Assembly: GCF_900100945.1 (NCBI RefSeq)
Contig: NZ_FNCG01000007.1
Location: 166,091 to 230,090, forward strand
Origin: Mucilaginibacter gossypii
GTDB lineage: Bacteria > Bacteroidota > Bacteroidia > Sphingobacteriales > Sphingobacteriaceae
Reading direction: 5' to 3'
Length of the DNA: 64,000 nt
The notes under the pieces were generated by a model, which saw only the letters and a program-made list of their open reading frames with translations, was not told where the DNA came from and did no database searches. The translations under genes and the position numbers were made by a program. How positions within the stretch are numbered: the first letter of the stretch is position 1; each line of letters begins with the position of its first letter. Shown piece by piece: positions 48,554 to 58,531 of this stretch.

Positions 48554-48805
48554 AGCAATCCATTTTTTTATCACTTATCTAAAATTAGGTGAGAATGAAA
48601 AGATGGTCAACAGATTTAACGTTTTTTAACAACCATATCTTGCCCATCGGCGTTCACCTATGTACAGCAACGCTATACTTTGTATGTTTTTCTCATTTAA
48701 TAAAACGTTTTACCAACTAATTTTGGAAAAATTTGCTGAACACATCGCTCCCGAAAGGCAGTCGCATTTCGCCTCCCTTTAATAAAATGGCTAACTTAGC
48801 GGGCG

Positions 48806-49294
48806 ATGACCGACATTGAACGTTTTAACCTCTATTGGCTTAACCATGCCATGACTGCCCCGGTAGCGTCGGCAGAACAATATTATTACGATGCCCATAC
48901 CAAAAAATTCTTTACGGAAAGGTCCGGTGTTTTATTTGATATGGTCGACCTCCCGCTGACTGCTCCGGCCTCCGAACGCCTTGTAGAACGGTTAGCAGGC
49001 ATCGACGCTGAAACATCTGAAATCGTTGAAATTCCAAGATTGAATATTCGGGACAAGGTTTCCGTACAATTGTTATTTCTGTCGAAATTTCCAGGGATTA
49101 TCCATGAGGAGAAGCTGAGGTTAGCCGCCGAACAACAACAGGATGCCCAGGGCTTTGTCCTGGATAAACTTGATGCCATGGACCCGGTCCTGTTTCCTTT
49201 GTCAGGCTACTGGGAAGACTTTAAGTTAAAGACGATCCAATATTACCTGGAAAAATTCACCGGCATCATCGGCATAACTTTAAAAATGTTTTAA
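48806..49294 (+). CDS. Unknown soluble protein
   Basis: A 162-residue product without signal peptide or membrane segments (AEQYYYDAHTKKFFTERSGV; LSKFPGIIHEEKLRLAAEQQ). It vaguely recalls UPF0158-type proteins but I cannot confirm a family. Both neighbours are also poorly characterised. Confidence 0.6.
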   Translation: MTDIERFNLYWLNHAMTAPVASAEQYYYDAHTKKFFTERSGVLFDMVDLPLTAPASERLVERLAGIDAETSEIVEIPRLNIRDKVSVQLLFLSKFPGIIHEEKLRLAAEQQQDAQGFVLDKLDAMDPVLFPLSGYWEDFKLKTIQYYLEKFTGIIGITLKMF

Positions 49295-49346
49295 ATTAGG
49301 TGATAATCTGAAAAACTGAGTTAAACCGGAACTTTTTTAATCAATC

Positions 49347-49724
49347 ATGAGGCTTATACTGTCCATCTTATTTTTGACGATACTCTAGATAAAAGCATCT
49401 TCTCAGGAGCTGCCATCTGATAGTCTTGCAAATATTGCGCGAAATGCGATGTCCACCTATGCTTATATTCAAATTGAAGGTAAATTACTTTCGAAAAAAC
49501 TAAAAGTGGATGTTGATTTTGGGGATACTCCGGAGCAGTTAAAGGCCGGAAAGGAATATTCCGAAAAGCTGACAGGGAAAAAGTCCTATGCTGCTATTTT
49601 AAATTTTATGGTTCAAAACAAATTCGAACTCGTCCAAACGCTCGGATACACGGAGGCCTATTCGGGAACAGGCGGCACAACAGGTATTGTTTTTATCATG
49701 AAGAAAAGTACAGCGCCCCGATAG
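49347..49724 (+). pseudogene. Secreted small protein interrupted by an amber codon
   Basis: ATG 49347 opens a clean signal peptide (MRLILSILFLTIL), but the next codon is TAG at 49386-49388. The same frame then continues with IKASSQELPSDSLANIARNA to TAG at 49722. Reading through would give a 125-residue secreted protein with signal cleavage near ASS-QE. A downstream ATG at 49449 would make a leaderless form. The body (KLKVDVDFGDTPEQLKAGKE) is of unknown family. Either it is a nonsense pseudogene or the base is wrong. Confidence 0.6.
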
Positions 49725-50214
49725 CCGTTCGTAATGCTCAACCTGCGTAAAAGTAATCCTGAGGCTATTTGTCAATGCTTTCACTTCCCCTTATGTTCAG
49801 CGAAAAGCGAGGCAGTACCGTTCTTCGTATTTCGCCCTTTGTTTTTCCCCTCACCAGCCTACTTTTTTCTTGCCTTCCAAAGCATCGCAAATTTTGCCGC
49901 TTCTATCTCGTAAGCCTTTTATAAAAGGCTACGGCATAATAAAGCATTCTGCTTTACCCTTGGGAACTTAAGCCGTTGAAGCCGTCCCTGCGCCGACCAA
50001 AAAAGGGCCACTTTCTGGTTATTTTGCTGCGCTCAATTAGAAAAGATGCATAACGCTGGTTGAACTGGTGAACACCGATGATCTATTTAAAGAGCTGAAC
50101 ACTTACGTAATAGTTCAATCCCAATTGAATTCAGAAGTTGCCGGAATCGAACACCAATCGTCCGTTTTCGTTACAACCTGCTTTTGCTACCTTGTCATAA
50201 ATAATTAATTTTCA
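49725..50214. other. Intergenic stretch with palindromes
   Basis: No gene found. A perfect 18-bp palindrome lies at 49913-49930 (AGCCTTTTATAAAAGGCT), and a hairpin AAAGCA-TTC-TGCTTT about 10 bp later. These may end transcripts from either side. Bases 50080-50214 are the upstream region of the second fusion gene. Confidence 0.45.
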
Positions 50215-53200
50215 ATGATATTCACCCATGGAATGCGTATTGTTGCAAACTTTTTATTGGAAAACTTTACAATAAAGATCGGCATTACTGAGGTAGCTTA
50301 CCTGGGAGCGATCTATAGCAGCCTGGGTATGGCTGCACTTCTGGTTGTTGATAAAAGAAGCCCGAGGAAGAATGGCTGGCCATTAGCATTGGCCCTGGTC
50401 TTGATGCAATTTTCCCTTGTGCGCATCGTGGCTATAAAAGGCAGGTTCCCTGTTGATCTGCCAGACAGCCTCCTGGGTTTAGGCCCCCTGATCTACTTTC
50501 AAGTATTGAAGAAATGCCGGCCACTTGAAAAGCTTACATCAATGCACACATGGCATTTCCTTCCCTTGCTCATCACTTTAGGCATTCCGTTATGCTATCC
50601 CGCGAAAGCGACATGGCTAAGCGCGTTCTCCCCGGTTTCAGTCCTGCTTTACCTGTTAGCGGCTCATCGGGAAATAGTGGCCATGTACCATAGCCGAACC
50701 TTTATCGAGGGTGACCGTAACAGGAACGAAATGGAATGGCTTCGCCGGCCTTTAATAGTGTTAGGCGCAGTCTGGCTGCTCTTGTTAATTTTAGGGACCG
50801 GACACTATGTAATAATCAAAAATCCGGTACTATCCGCTATTGAACACTTCTTGTACCTGCTGTCAGCCATGTTGTTGATCTGGCTCGCCTTCCGGACTTT
50901 TATTCGGACACAAGGAAATTTGGATGTACCAGGAACCTCAGCTATAAAGCTTAACTTGAATGCTGATCTGAGACGTAAGGGTGGCCAATTGAAAGCAGCT
51001 TTGAAGCTGGAACACTACTACCGGGACCCGGAACTGGACCTCCGGTCGCTGGCTGAAAAAATGGATGTTCATCCTAATGAACTTTCCAGGATCATTAACG
51101 CGGTATTCAAAAAGAGTTTCAATGAGTTGATCAATGAATACCGGATCAATGACGTTATGCGAAAAATGCAGGACAGAAATTATGACCACCTGACCTTGCT
51201 CGGCATTGCTTATGAATCTGGTTTTAACTCTAAATCCACTTTCAACCGGGCATTCCGGGAAATGACAGGACAAAGTCCCGCAGAATATAAAAACGAATTA
51301 AAAAATAAGCGCCCAACTTATAACCTGGGACGAACAGGACACTTCGCTGTCCGACCTTCGGGTCATAAAACAGCCACGATTCAGGCTGAACTGGAATTAA
51401 AGCGAAAACTCATGTTGAAAAATAATTTAAAAATCGCCTGGCGTAATTTAAAGCGAAACAAGATCTACACGACGATCAACATTACCGGATTATCCGTTGG
51501 TATTGCAGCCTGCCTGCTGATATTCCTGGTCATTAAATATGAAACGAGCTTTGACGATTACCACCAAAAGCGTGACCGGATCAACCGGGTGGTCACGATC
51601 AGCAACGGGCCTGGCGGGGTGCATGCCGGCGTTGGCACACCGTTGCCGATAACCGAAGCTTTGAAACTCGATTTCCCGCAACTGGAGCAGGTGGCCAATA
51701 TCATGCAAAATTCTAATTCGCACTACACCGTGGATGACCTGCAACATACCGGCGTTGCCCGAAAGTTCAGGGAGCCGCTGGCTTATTACGCCGATCCGGA
51801 ATTCTTCGGCGTGTTCGATTTCAAGTGGCTGGCGGGTGATCGAAACACCGCGCTTTCGGCGCCAAATACCATTGTGCTGTCCCGCCAGGAGGCGAATAAA
51901 TTTTTCGGCGATTGGCGGACTGCCATGGGCAAAACGGTGAAGTTCGAAAATGCGCGCGACCTGCAAGTCACCGGGATATTTGATGATACACCGGTCAACA
52001 CTGACATCCCGATGAAATTAGCCGTTTCATGGGCGACATTAACGGTGGCTGGGGGAGAACTTTATGATAGCCAGCAAGACTGGGTCAGTACCTTTGGGGC
52101 GAAGAACTGTTATGTGGTTTTGCCACCCGGTTTAACGGCCGAACGGTTTAATCAAGACCTGCTTGCTTTTGCAAAGCGCCACTTGCCCGCAACGCCGCAA
52201 AAAGGTGAAAGCTACCAATTGCAGCCATTAAGCGATATACACTACAATACCGACACGACCGTTTACAGCGGACATCCTTTCAGCAGGCAGCTGATCAATG
52301 TGATCGGCCTGATCGGATGCTTTCTGTTGCTGATCGGCTGTGTTAATTTTATCAATCTGGCTACCGCGCAGGCGGTCAACCGTTCAAAAGAAGTGGGGGT
52401 GCGAAAGGTAATGGGCAGCAGCCGGCTGCAACTCGTTCTGCAATATATGAGTGAGACTTTGATCATTACCACCCTGGCGGTATCGTTGGCCGTCGTGATG
52501 GCGGTACTGGCTGTGCCGATGTTCAATAACTTGCTGGATACTGAATTACGCCGTTCTTTTCTAAATGATCCTGCTATCATCATGTTTTTGTTGGGCGTCA
52601 TTGCCGCCGTTACGCTGGTCGCCGGGCTTTATCCGGCCTTTGTACTTTCCGGTTTCAATCCCGTCGCAGCAATGCGTAACCAGGTGACCGCCGGCAGGGC
52701 CAGCGGTATGTCGCTCCGCAGGGTATTGGTACTTGCACAATTTTGCATCGCTCAGTTTTTGGTGATCGGAACACTGGTCCTGCTGCGTCAAATGGACTAT
52801 TTTCAAAACAAACCGCTGGGGTTCAATAAAGACGCAGTGATCACTGTCCCGGTTCCTGCAGACAGTTTGAGCCGATTGAAATTAAACAGCCTGAAGAATG
52901 AGCTGCTCACGCAATCCGGCATCAAAAATGTCAGCCTGAGTTTGTTCGGGCCATCTGATAAGAGCGGTTGGGCTACGGATATCAAGTACGACAACGCTGC
53001 CAAACCGGCAAATTTCGCGGTTAACTTAAAATGGGCAGACCGGGAGTATTTCAAATTATACGAAATGCAATTTGTTGCCGGCGGGCCATATCCGCAAGGC
53101 GATGTGGTAAAAGGCTACGTGGTCAATGAAGCGCTGGTTCGGCAACTCGGCATCTCCGATCCGAAACTGGTCATTGGCAAATATATTATGCTTTGGGACC

Positions 53201-53841
53201 GCAAGGATCTCTACGCCCCGATCACCGGCGTTGTTAAAGACTACCATATCAAATCTTTGCAAAATGCCATCCCACCGGTTTTGATGGGCGCTTCTTTGAA
53301 TCAGTACGCAAAACTTAACGTCAAGATCGATCTGCAGCATGTTGATCAAACGCTTTCAACTATTGAACGGCTATGGAACAAAACTTATCCTGCTGGAGTC
53401 TATGAGTATCAGTTCCTGGACCAGACCATCGCCAATTTTTATAAAAAGGAAAATGCGCTTGCGGTGCTGTATGAGATCTTCGCATCGGTTGCCATTTTTA
53501 TATCTTGCCTTGGCCTCTATGGTTTGGTTTCGTTCATGGCGGTACAACGAATCAAGGAAGTCGGCATCCGTAAAACACTGGGCGCTTCGGTGATCAATAT
53601 CGTCTTTTTGTTTTATAAAGAATTCACAGTGCTCATTCTAATTGCCTTTGCCGTCGCTGCGCCGATCGGCTATTACTGCATGGAAAAATGGCTGCAGGAT
53701 TATACCTACCGCATTCAGATAGGACCCGGCGTATTTGTGATAGCCATCGCCAGCTCCGTTTTTATTGCCTGGGTTACTGTCGGCTCAAAGGCGATCAAGG
53801 CGGCGTTGACCAATCCGGTAAAGAGCCTAAAGAGCGAATAA
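50215..53841 (+). CDS. Second membrane AraC regulator fused to MacB/FtsX-type permease
   Basis: The 1208-residue chain has the same order as 36785-40222: about six or seven membrane helices to residue 230, an AraC double helix-turn-helix at ~260-365 (LDLRSLAEKMDVHPNELSRI; LLGIAYESGFNSKSTFNRAF), a linker, and from Met400 (codon at 51412) a complete FtsX-type permease (MLKNNLKIAWRNLKRNKIYT). The two permease loops are NRSKEVGVRKVMGSSRLQLV and QRIKEVGIRKTLGASVINIV. There is no ATPase gene nearby. The AraC parts are close (about two-thirds identical by eye) but the permease parts differ more, so this is not a recent duplicate. Confidence 0.85.
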   Translation: MIFTHGMRIVANFLLENFTIKIGITEVAYLGAIYSSLGMAALLVVDKRSPRKNGWPLALALVLMQFSLVRIVAIKGRFPVDLPDSLLGLGPLIYFQVLKKCRPLEKLTSMHTWHFLPLLITLGIPLCYPAKATWLSAFSPVSVLLYLLAAHREIVAMYHSRTFIEGDRNRNEMEWLRRPLIVLGAVWLLLLILGTGHYVIIKNPVLSAIEHFLYLLSAMLLIWLAFRTFIRTQGNLDVPGTSAIKLNLNADLRRKGGQLKAALKLEHYYRDPELDLRSLAEKMDVHPNELSRIINAVFKKSFNELINEYRINDVMRKMQDRNYDHLTLLGIAYESGFNSKSTFNRAFREMTGQSPAEYKNELKNKRPTYNLGRTGHFAVRPSGHKTATIQAELELKRKLMLKNNLKIAWRNLKRNKIYTTINITGLSVGIAACLLIFLVIKYETSFDDYHQKRDRINRVVTISNGPGGVHAGVGTPLPITEALKLDFPQLEQVANIMQNSNSHYTVDDLQHTGVARKFREPLAYYADPEFFGVFDFKWLAGDRNTALSAPNTIVLSRQEANKFFGDWRTAMGKTVKFENARDLQVTGIFDDTPVNTDIPMKLAVSWATLTVAGGELYDSQQDWVSTFGAKNCYVVLPPGLTAERFNQDLLAFAKRHLPATPQKGESYQLQPLSDIHYNTDTTVYSGHPFSRQLINVIGLIGCFLLLIGCVNFINLATAQAVNRSKEVGVRKVMGSSRLQLVLQYMSETLIITTLAVSLAVVMAVLAVPMFNNLLDTELRRSFLNDPAIIMFLLGVIAAVTLVAGLYPAFVLSGFNPVAAMRNQVTAGRASGMSLRRVLVLAQFCIAQFLVIGTLVLLRQMDYFQNKPLGFNKDAVITVPVPADSLSRLKLNSLKNELLTQSGIKNVSLSLFGPSDKSGWATDIKYDNAAKPANFAVNLKWADREYFKLYEMQFVAGGPYPQGDVVKGYVVNEALVRQLGISDPKLVIGKYIMLWDRKDLYAPITGVVKDYHIKSLQNAIPPVLMGASLNQYAKLNVKIDLQHVDQTLSTIERLWNKTYPAGVYEYQFLDQTIANFYKKENALAVLYEIFASVAIFISCLGLYGLVSFMAVQRIKEVGIRKTLGASVINIVFLFYKEFTVLILIAFAVAAPIGYYCMEKWLQDYTYRIQIGPGVFVIAIASSVFIAWVTVGSKAIKAALTNPVKSLKSE

Positions 53842-54119
53842 TTTTTTAATGTTACCCAGATCAACAGGATTGTAAGAGGCACTATAACCGGCAACATCTA
53901 AAGTATATAATGGCCATAGTCATCCCAGCCATCTTTGCTAAATAAAAAGCACGGATATTTTTTAGAAATGTAAGATTCTATCTGTTATCCGAATCAGCAA
54001 CTTACCCTGCTTTTCAGGGGCGGAGCCAAAGCATGAGGTGAAAAGATCAAAGAGAAAGGCACCAGGATAATGGTTGGGCAAGCTGATGGAATTTTAAGGA
54101 AAACTTAGGTTGATAAACA

Positions 54120-54147
54120 ACAAAGCCCGGTCGGCGCCGGGCTTTGT
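54120..54147. terminator. Terminator-like hairpin
   Basis: ACAAAGCCCGG (54120-54130), loop TCGGCG and CCGGGCTTTGT (54137-54147) form an 11-bp GC-rich stem. No clear T-run follows on the plus strand. It may mark the end of the second fusion transcript, 280 bp downstream of its stop. Confidence 0.5.
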
Positions 54148-54444
54148 CATTGGAGGCATCAAGAACCGCCTTCCACCTCTCAGTACAATCTTTCCCAGCG
54201 TCCTGTGATAAGTGTAATATTCAATTTTCTTTAGTTTTTCATTTTCAAAGACATGCTTAAAACCGCGGCAACGCTGAATTTGGATGTCAGCCTGAATGGT
54301 CCGCGCTAAGCGGACCGAAACTTTGTTCAGCACTTTTACTGATCACTGCAGGATCAGTAAAGAAAAATGAACAGGGTATTAAATTGGGGTTATTTGACAC
54401 AGATAAGGTATTTCAATTTGATATAGATGGTTGGCCAATGATAG

Positions 54445-54558
54445 CCGCGCCTGTCCGGCACCTACCGGCTGGGCTTCGGCTACCCGCAATCGTTCAATAA
54501 GCTATTCAAGAACAAGACCAAGTTATCGCCCCTGGAATTCCGGGCGATGTTTAATTAA
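54445..54558 (+). pseudogene. AraC-type C-terminal fragment
   Basis: The frame reads YRLGFGYPQSFNKLFKNKTK and ends EFRAMFN before TAA 54556. It matches the second helix-turn-helix end of AraC regulators (YPQSFNKLFK...SPLEFR). Everything before it is missing, so it is a decayed remnant. Confidence 0.5.
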
Positions 54559-54628
54559 GCGATTGACCGGATCAATATATCTTCGCAACCTGGTATGTGA
54601 AATAGATCTGAAGGAATATCCGGTAACG

Positions 54629-55066
54629 TCAACTCAAAGCCCTTTTGTCCTGCCAAACAAAATCCCCCTTCCTTTCGCATAACAACCATTTGCCATTTAC
54701 CCGTATATATTTATCATGGTAAATGGCCCCGATGGTCGACTTTATCTTGACTCCGTTTTCAATGCTGATCGTAGTTATCTGACTATACAACGTACCCTCG
54801 GCATCTTCGTTCTTTATAAAAACCGTATGCTGCCCGTTGAGATGGAAAGCAACCTCAAAATTCCTGTTGAATTCTTTGAACGCTTCCGCCATGGCTTGCC
54901 GCCCCTGTAATTGCATGATGATTTTTCCGTCAACGGTCATCTCCGTAATGGCATCCTCGGTAAATTGCTGAACTTGCGAAGAAAAATCCTTTTTATCTGC
55001 CAGTATAGAAATCTGATCAACCAGTGCGCTAAGCTCGAGGCGATCTGCTAATTCTTGTATATCCAT
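54629..55066 (-). CDS. SnoaL-like / NTF2-fold protein
   Basis: The 145-residue product has the NTF2-like layout: an N-terminal helix (LADRLELSALVDQISILADK), a strand segment (AITEMTVDGKIIMQLQGRQA) and a C-terminal YIRVNGKWLLCERKGDFVW. These small domains act as isomerases, dehydratases or binding proteins. Four bases separate it from the MDR gene upstream on the same strand, so it is probably in the same transcript. The substrate is unknown. Confidence 0.85.
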   Translation of the reverse strand: MDIQELADRLELSALVDQISILADKKDFSSQVQQFTEDAITEMTVDGKIIMQLQGRQAMAEAFKEFNRNFEVAFHLNGQHTVFIKNEDAEGTLYSQITTISIENGVKIKSTIGAIYHDKYIRVNGKWLLCERKGDFVWQDKRALS

Positions 55067-55070
55067 GATG

Positions 55071-56111
55071 TTAGGCTACCGTGAGTACAATCTTTCCCTG
55101 GATATGACCTTTAGCAGCACGTTCATGTGCTTCGCGAGCTGCTGACAACGGGAATGTACTGTCTATGAGCACACTAATACTTCCGTCATTCAATAATTCA
55201 GCCAGCTTTGCGAGTTGTACCCCGCTGGAACGGACTTGTACCGATGATACGGTGATACCAAGCTTTTCTGCTTCATCATAATCCGCAAAACCCAAAGGAT
55301 AAACCGGGAATAATGCACCCCCACGTTTTAACGTTTTCAAGAACCGGCCTGATGATGCCCCGCCAATGGTATCCACCACCAAATCTATATCCCGTACCAC
55401 TTCGTCAGCGGGTGTTTGCGTATAGTCGATGAATTCGTCTGCACCCAGATTTCGTACAATTGTTTCATGCTGCCCGGCCGCTACTGCTATTACCTTAGCT
55501 CCGTGAAGCTTGGCTACCTGGACTGCAAAGTGACCAACACCCCCTGCCGCGCCATTGACCAATACCGTCTTGCCTTTCAACGGTACCGGAACATGCGGAT
55601 GAGGTTGTAATGGGTTGGGGTGATTATGGCCAACCTCCACCAAGAATTGCCAGGCAGTCAACAGCGACATTGGCGCTCCCGCAGTATGTACATGATCAAT
55701 ACTGGCAGGTTTAATTGCAAGATCAGATACAGGTACGCTCACATATTGAGCATATCCCTTACTTTCCCCGATGCTGAAAAAGCGGACCATAGCATAAACC
55801 TCATCGCCTATCTTAAAGTCTTTCACGTCGTTTGCAACAGCGGCTACAACCCCTGATATATCAGTACCGAGGATCATTGGAAAATCACCTTTTGGTTGCC
55901 ACTCGGGCGGCAGCGAATGATAGCCATCGCGCAGATACCAGTCGGGAGGGTTCAGGGCAGATGCGAAAACTTTTACCAACACCTCACCGGTTTTTAGCTT
56001 GGGCATTGGTGCATCCTCGTAACGAAGTACTTCCGGCCCGCCAAATTCATGTAACCTTACTGCTTTCATCAGCCTCCCGGTATGATCATTTGTATTTACT
56101 AACTCTTCCAT
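55071..56111 (-). CDS. NADP-dependent oxidoreductase, medium-chain (quinone-reductase type)
   Basis: The 346-residue protein (start ATG 56111; MKAVRLHEFG at ATG 56069, preceded by GGGAGG, is an alternative) has the MDR fold: GEVLVKVFASALNPPDWYLR at the N-terminus, GTDISGVVAAV, the nucleotide motif VLVNGAAGGVGHFAVQVAKL, and a C-terminal KGHIQGKIVLTVA. No zinc ligands were seen, consistent with quinone reductase-like members. It is divergent from an HxlR regulator and co-transcribed with the SnoaL-like gene. It probably reduces quinones or reactive aldehydes. Confidence 0.92.
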   Translation of the reverse strand: MEELVNTNDHTGRLMKAVRLHEFGGPEVLRYEDAPMPKLKTGEVLVKVFASALNPPDWYLRDGYHSLPPEWQPKGDFPMILGTDISGVVAAVANDVKDFKIGDEVYAMVRFFSIGESKGYAQYVSVPVSDLAIKPASIDHVHTAGAPMSLLTAWQFLVEVGHNHPNPLQPHPHVPVPLKGKTVLVNGAAGGVGHFAVQVAKLHGAKVIAVAAGQHETIVRNLGADEFIDYTQTPADEVVRDIDLVVDTIGGASSGRFLKTLKRGGALFPVYPLGFADYDEAEKLGITVSSVQVRSSGVQLAKLAELLNDGSISVLIDSTFPLSAAREAHERAAKGHIQGKIVLTVA

Positions 56112-56262
56112 TATTAATTTAATTTCATGTCTATTAATGACTTGTTAATGATGATACAATTGTCGGATAAATAGGTACTTTTGACAAGTATGTACTTTTA
56201 AGTATCTTATATACCAAAAAGTATGCAATGCTGAATACCAGAATTTTATACAATTGCAAGAA
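56112..56262. promoter_or_regulatory. Divergent regulatory region with repeated GTACTTTT sites
   Basis: GTACTTTT occurs at 56175-56182 and 56192-56199 (17 bp apart); a similar TACTTTTT occurs in the other orientation at about 56216-56223. They lie between the MDR gene and the HxlR gene, as expected for HxlR operators. Confidence 0.5.
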
Positions 56263-56670
56263 ATGAAAAATGATCAAATGGTGACGAATGAAACCCAACT
56301 ATGTGCTGTAGATTATGCATTCAAACGGATAGGTGGAAAGTATAAAGCCCGTATCTTATGGTACCTGGACATGAAAAAAGTACTTCGCTACGGAGAACTG
56401 ACCCGGACGCTTCCTGACATTACTACAAAAATGCTAACGCAGACCCTGCGCGAGCTTGAGCAGGATAAATTGATCATCCGGCAGATGTACCACGAGGTTC
56501 CTCCTAAAGTGGAGTATTCGCTTAGCGAGACCGGACAGGAATTGATACCTTTCATCGCTCATTTGCATAATTGGGGGAAAAAGCAAATCGAGCTGGAGAT
56601 GCATAGCAGCGGTAAACAAAATGACGAACGAACAGCAAGTGTGTGCCGCACGGTATGCAATACCGACTAA
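56263..56670 (+). CDS. HxlR family transcriptional regulator
   Basis: I choose ATG 56263 (MKNDQMVTNETQLCAVDYAF); TTG 56254 is a weaker start. The 135-residue product has the HxlR core FKRIGGKYKARILWYLDMKK, RYGELTRTLPDITTKMLTQT and LSETGQELIPFIAHLHNWGK. Cys14 is placed like the redox-sensing cysteine of related regulators. It is divergent from the MDR/SnoaL-like unit and probably represses it. Confidence 0.92.
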   Translation: MKNDQMVTNETQLCAVDYAFKRIGGKYKARILWYLDMKKVLRYGELTRTLPDITTKMLTQTLRELEQDKLIIRQMYHEVPPKVEYSLSETGQELIPFIAHLHNWGKKQIELEMHSSGKQNDERTASVCRTVCNTD

Positions 56671-56795
56671 TCAGGTTCGGTTTCCAGTAATCTAACTAGT
56701 CGTACAATAGCTAATTGTATAATAACTATCCCTCATTGGCTTTTCGCTTCAGGCACCGAAATGTAGCTTAAAGCAATAATGTTTAAAATTTATAA

Positions 56796-57692
56796 ATGAA
56801 GCTGCCGATCAGAAAAGTAGTTTTTGATGAAAAAATCCCCTTTGGATTTGAAATTCTTTCGTTAGACAGTGCGGATGCCAGGTCCAAAGAGAATTTAAGA
56901 GCGCCGCACCGGGCATCCTTCTACCTGATTATTTGGTTTCAGAAGGGAACCCCAGTCCATATAGTCGATTTTAATCCGGTAGCCGTTAAACCAGGTTCTT
57001 TTTTATTCATCAGAAAAGATGCGGTTCAGTTTTTTGACCAAACGAACGACTTTACCTCGCGGATAATACTTTTTACGGAGGATTTTTATGGTTCAACAGA
57101 ACAGGACCATCAGGCGCTAAACACAAGCCCGTTGTTCATCGATCTCTTGGGTAATGGGGGGCATATTAACATAGCTGCCACGCCCAGGCTAAAAGAGTTA
57201 TGGACGTTACTGGAAAATGAAGTTATCGTGGAAGCAGACAGTATACAGCCTGCGCTGTTGCAAAAACTTTTAAGCAGCTTTTTGCTGCTGTCAGAAAGGG
57301 AGCGTCTAAAGCAGGGGATCCCTGTCATCTCCCGCGGTGCGCAGGCAGATCTTTTCATGGCATTTAAAAGCCTCCTGGAAATTGATTTTAAAACAGAGAA
57401 AACCGTCGGCTATTATACCGAAAAGCTCTTTGTTTCAGACAAGGTGCTGACCCATGCCCTAAATGCAATGATCGGCAAAACGCCTAAACAGGTGATTGAT
57501 GAACGGGTAATCCTTGAAGCCAAAAGACTGCTGGTTCATAACCGGATAGCAGTGAAATCCATTGCACTGTCCCTGGGCTTTGAAGAACCTACCAATTTCA
57601 ATAAGTTTTTCAAAAAACATTGCGGTAAGACACCTGTCGAATTCCGCCTTGGATATAGCGAACCCCCAAAAGGCGCAAAAGTATCATCATAA
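56796..57692 (+). CDS. AraC family transcriptional regulator
   Basis: The 298-residue protein has a cupin-like N-terminus (FYLIIWFQKGTPVHIVDFNP, then PGSFLFIRKDAVQFF) and a C-terminal AraC domain (YTEKLFVSDKVLTHALNAMI; IALSLGFEEPTNFNKFFKKH). It is followed 71 bp later by the alpha/beta hydrolase gene in the same orientation, which it may regulate. The ligand is unknown. Confidence 0.92.
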   Translation: MKLPIRKVVFDEKIPFGFEILSLDSADARSKENLRAPHRASFYLIIWFQKGTPVHIVDFNPVAVKPGSFLFIRKDAVQFFDQTNDFTSRIILFTEDFYGSTEQDHQALNTSPLFIDLLGNGGHINIAATPRLKELWTLLENEVIVEADSIQPALLQKLLSSFLLLSERERLKQGIPVISRGAQADLFMAFKSLLEIDFKTEKTVGYYTEKLFVSDKVLTHALNAMIGKTPKQVIDERVILEAKRLLVHNRIAVKSIALSLGFEEPTNFNKFFKKHCGKTPVEFRLGYSEPPKGAKVSS

Positions 57693-57763
57693 GTCGGTAA
57701 TCTACCTTTACGCTTATTGATTAGTCACCGAATTTTGTGCCATACATCAAAAAAGGAGTGACT

Positions 57764-58531
57764 ATGTATTATGCTGTTAATAACATCAATCTATATGTAA
57801 AGGAAGAAGGCCACGGTAAACCTGCGTTACTGTTCCTTCACTTTTGGGGAGGCTCAGCCGATACCTGGAACGGCGTAACCGGTATATTGAAGCATGATTT
57901 CAAGTGCATCAGTTATGACCACCGGGGATGGGGCAGGTCAGATAAGCCGGCGGGCGGCTACAGTATTCCGGAACTGGCACAGGATACCCTTGCACTTGTT
58001 AAAGCGCTCGATCTTCAAAATTATATCCTCATCGGGCATTCCATGGGCGGTAAGGTTGCCCAATATATTGCGGCACAAAAACCGGATGGTTTGCAAAAAC
58101 TGGTTCTGGTTGCGCCGTCTCCATCTTTACCCACTATTCCGCCTGCGGAAATACTGGAAGGTATGAGAAGCGCCTATACCTCATTAGAAAACATCAACGC
58201 TACAATTGACCATGTTTTCAAGGCCGGAGATATTGGCCCCGATATCAGGGAACAACTGATCAAAGACATCCAAAGCCACAATGAATCATCGCGTTTAGGC
58301 TGGACAGACACCGCCCTGCAGGAAGACGTTTCAGCCGGGGTAGCGCAAATCGCCGTTCCAACCCTGATCATTGCCGGGGAGAATGATCTTGTTGATCCAC
58401 CGCAACGCCTGGAAGCAGAAGTGAAAGCACTGATACCCCGGTCGGAAATGACAATTATTAACGGTGCAGGTCACTTAATTATGCTGCAGAAACCCGGGCA
58501 GGTGGCAGCCTTAATTAAAGACTTTATATAG
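57764..58531 (+). CDS. Alpha/beta hydrolase
   Basis: I choose ATG 57764 (MYYAVNNINLYVKEEG) because AAAGGAG lies 5 bp upstream; GTG 57737 is an alternative. The protein has 255 residues. The catalytic set is visible: an oxyanion HFWGG, nucleophile GHSMGG near residue 94, acid in ENDLVDPP and histidine in INGAGHLI near the end. The motif fits haloperoxidase/chloroperoxidase-like hydrolases. The substrate cannot be inferred. It probably belongs to the AraC regulator's regulon. Confidence 0.9.
   Translation: MYYAVNNINLYVKEEGHGKPALLFLHFWGGSADTWNGVTGILKHDFKCISYDHRGWGRSDKPAGGYSIPELAQDTLALVKALDLQNYILIGHSMGGKVAQYIAAQKPDGLQKLVLVAPSPSLPTIPPAEILEGMRSAYTSLENINATIDHVFKAGDIGPDIREQLIKDIQSHNESSRLGWTDTALQEDVSAGVAQIAVPTLIIAGENDLVDPPQRLEAEVKALIPRSEMTIINGAGHLIMLQKPGQVAALIKDFI

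Larger units (their letters stand above)
53842..54628. other. Intergenic stretch with remnants
   Basis: No intact gene found. A hairpin lies at 54120-54147 and an AraC end fragment at 54445-54558. A minus-strand frame at 54094-54333 (LKKIEYYTYHRTLGKIVLRG) has protein-like texture but no recognisable family. Confidence 0.4.
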
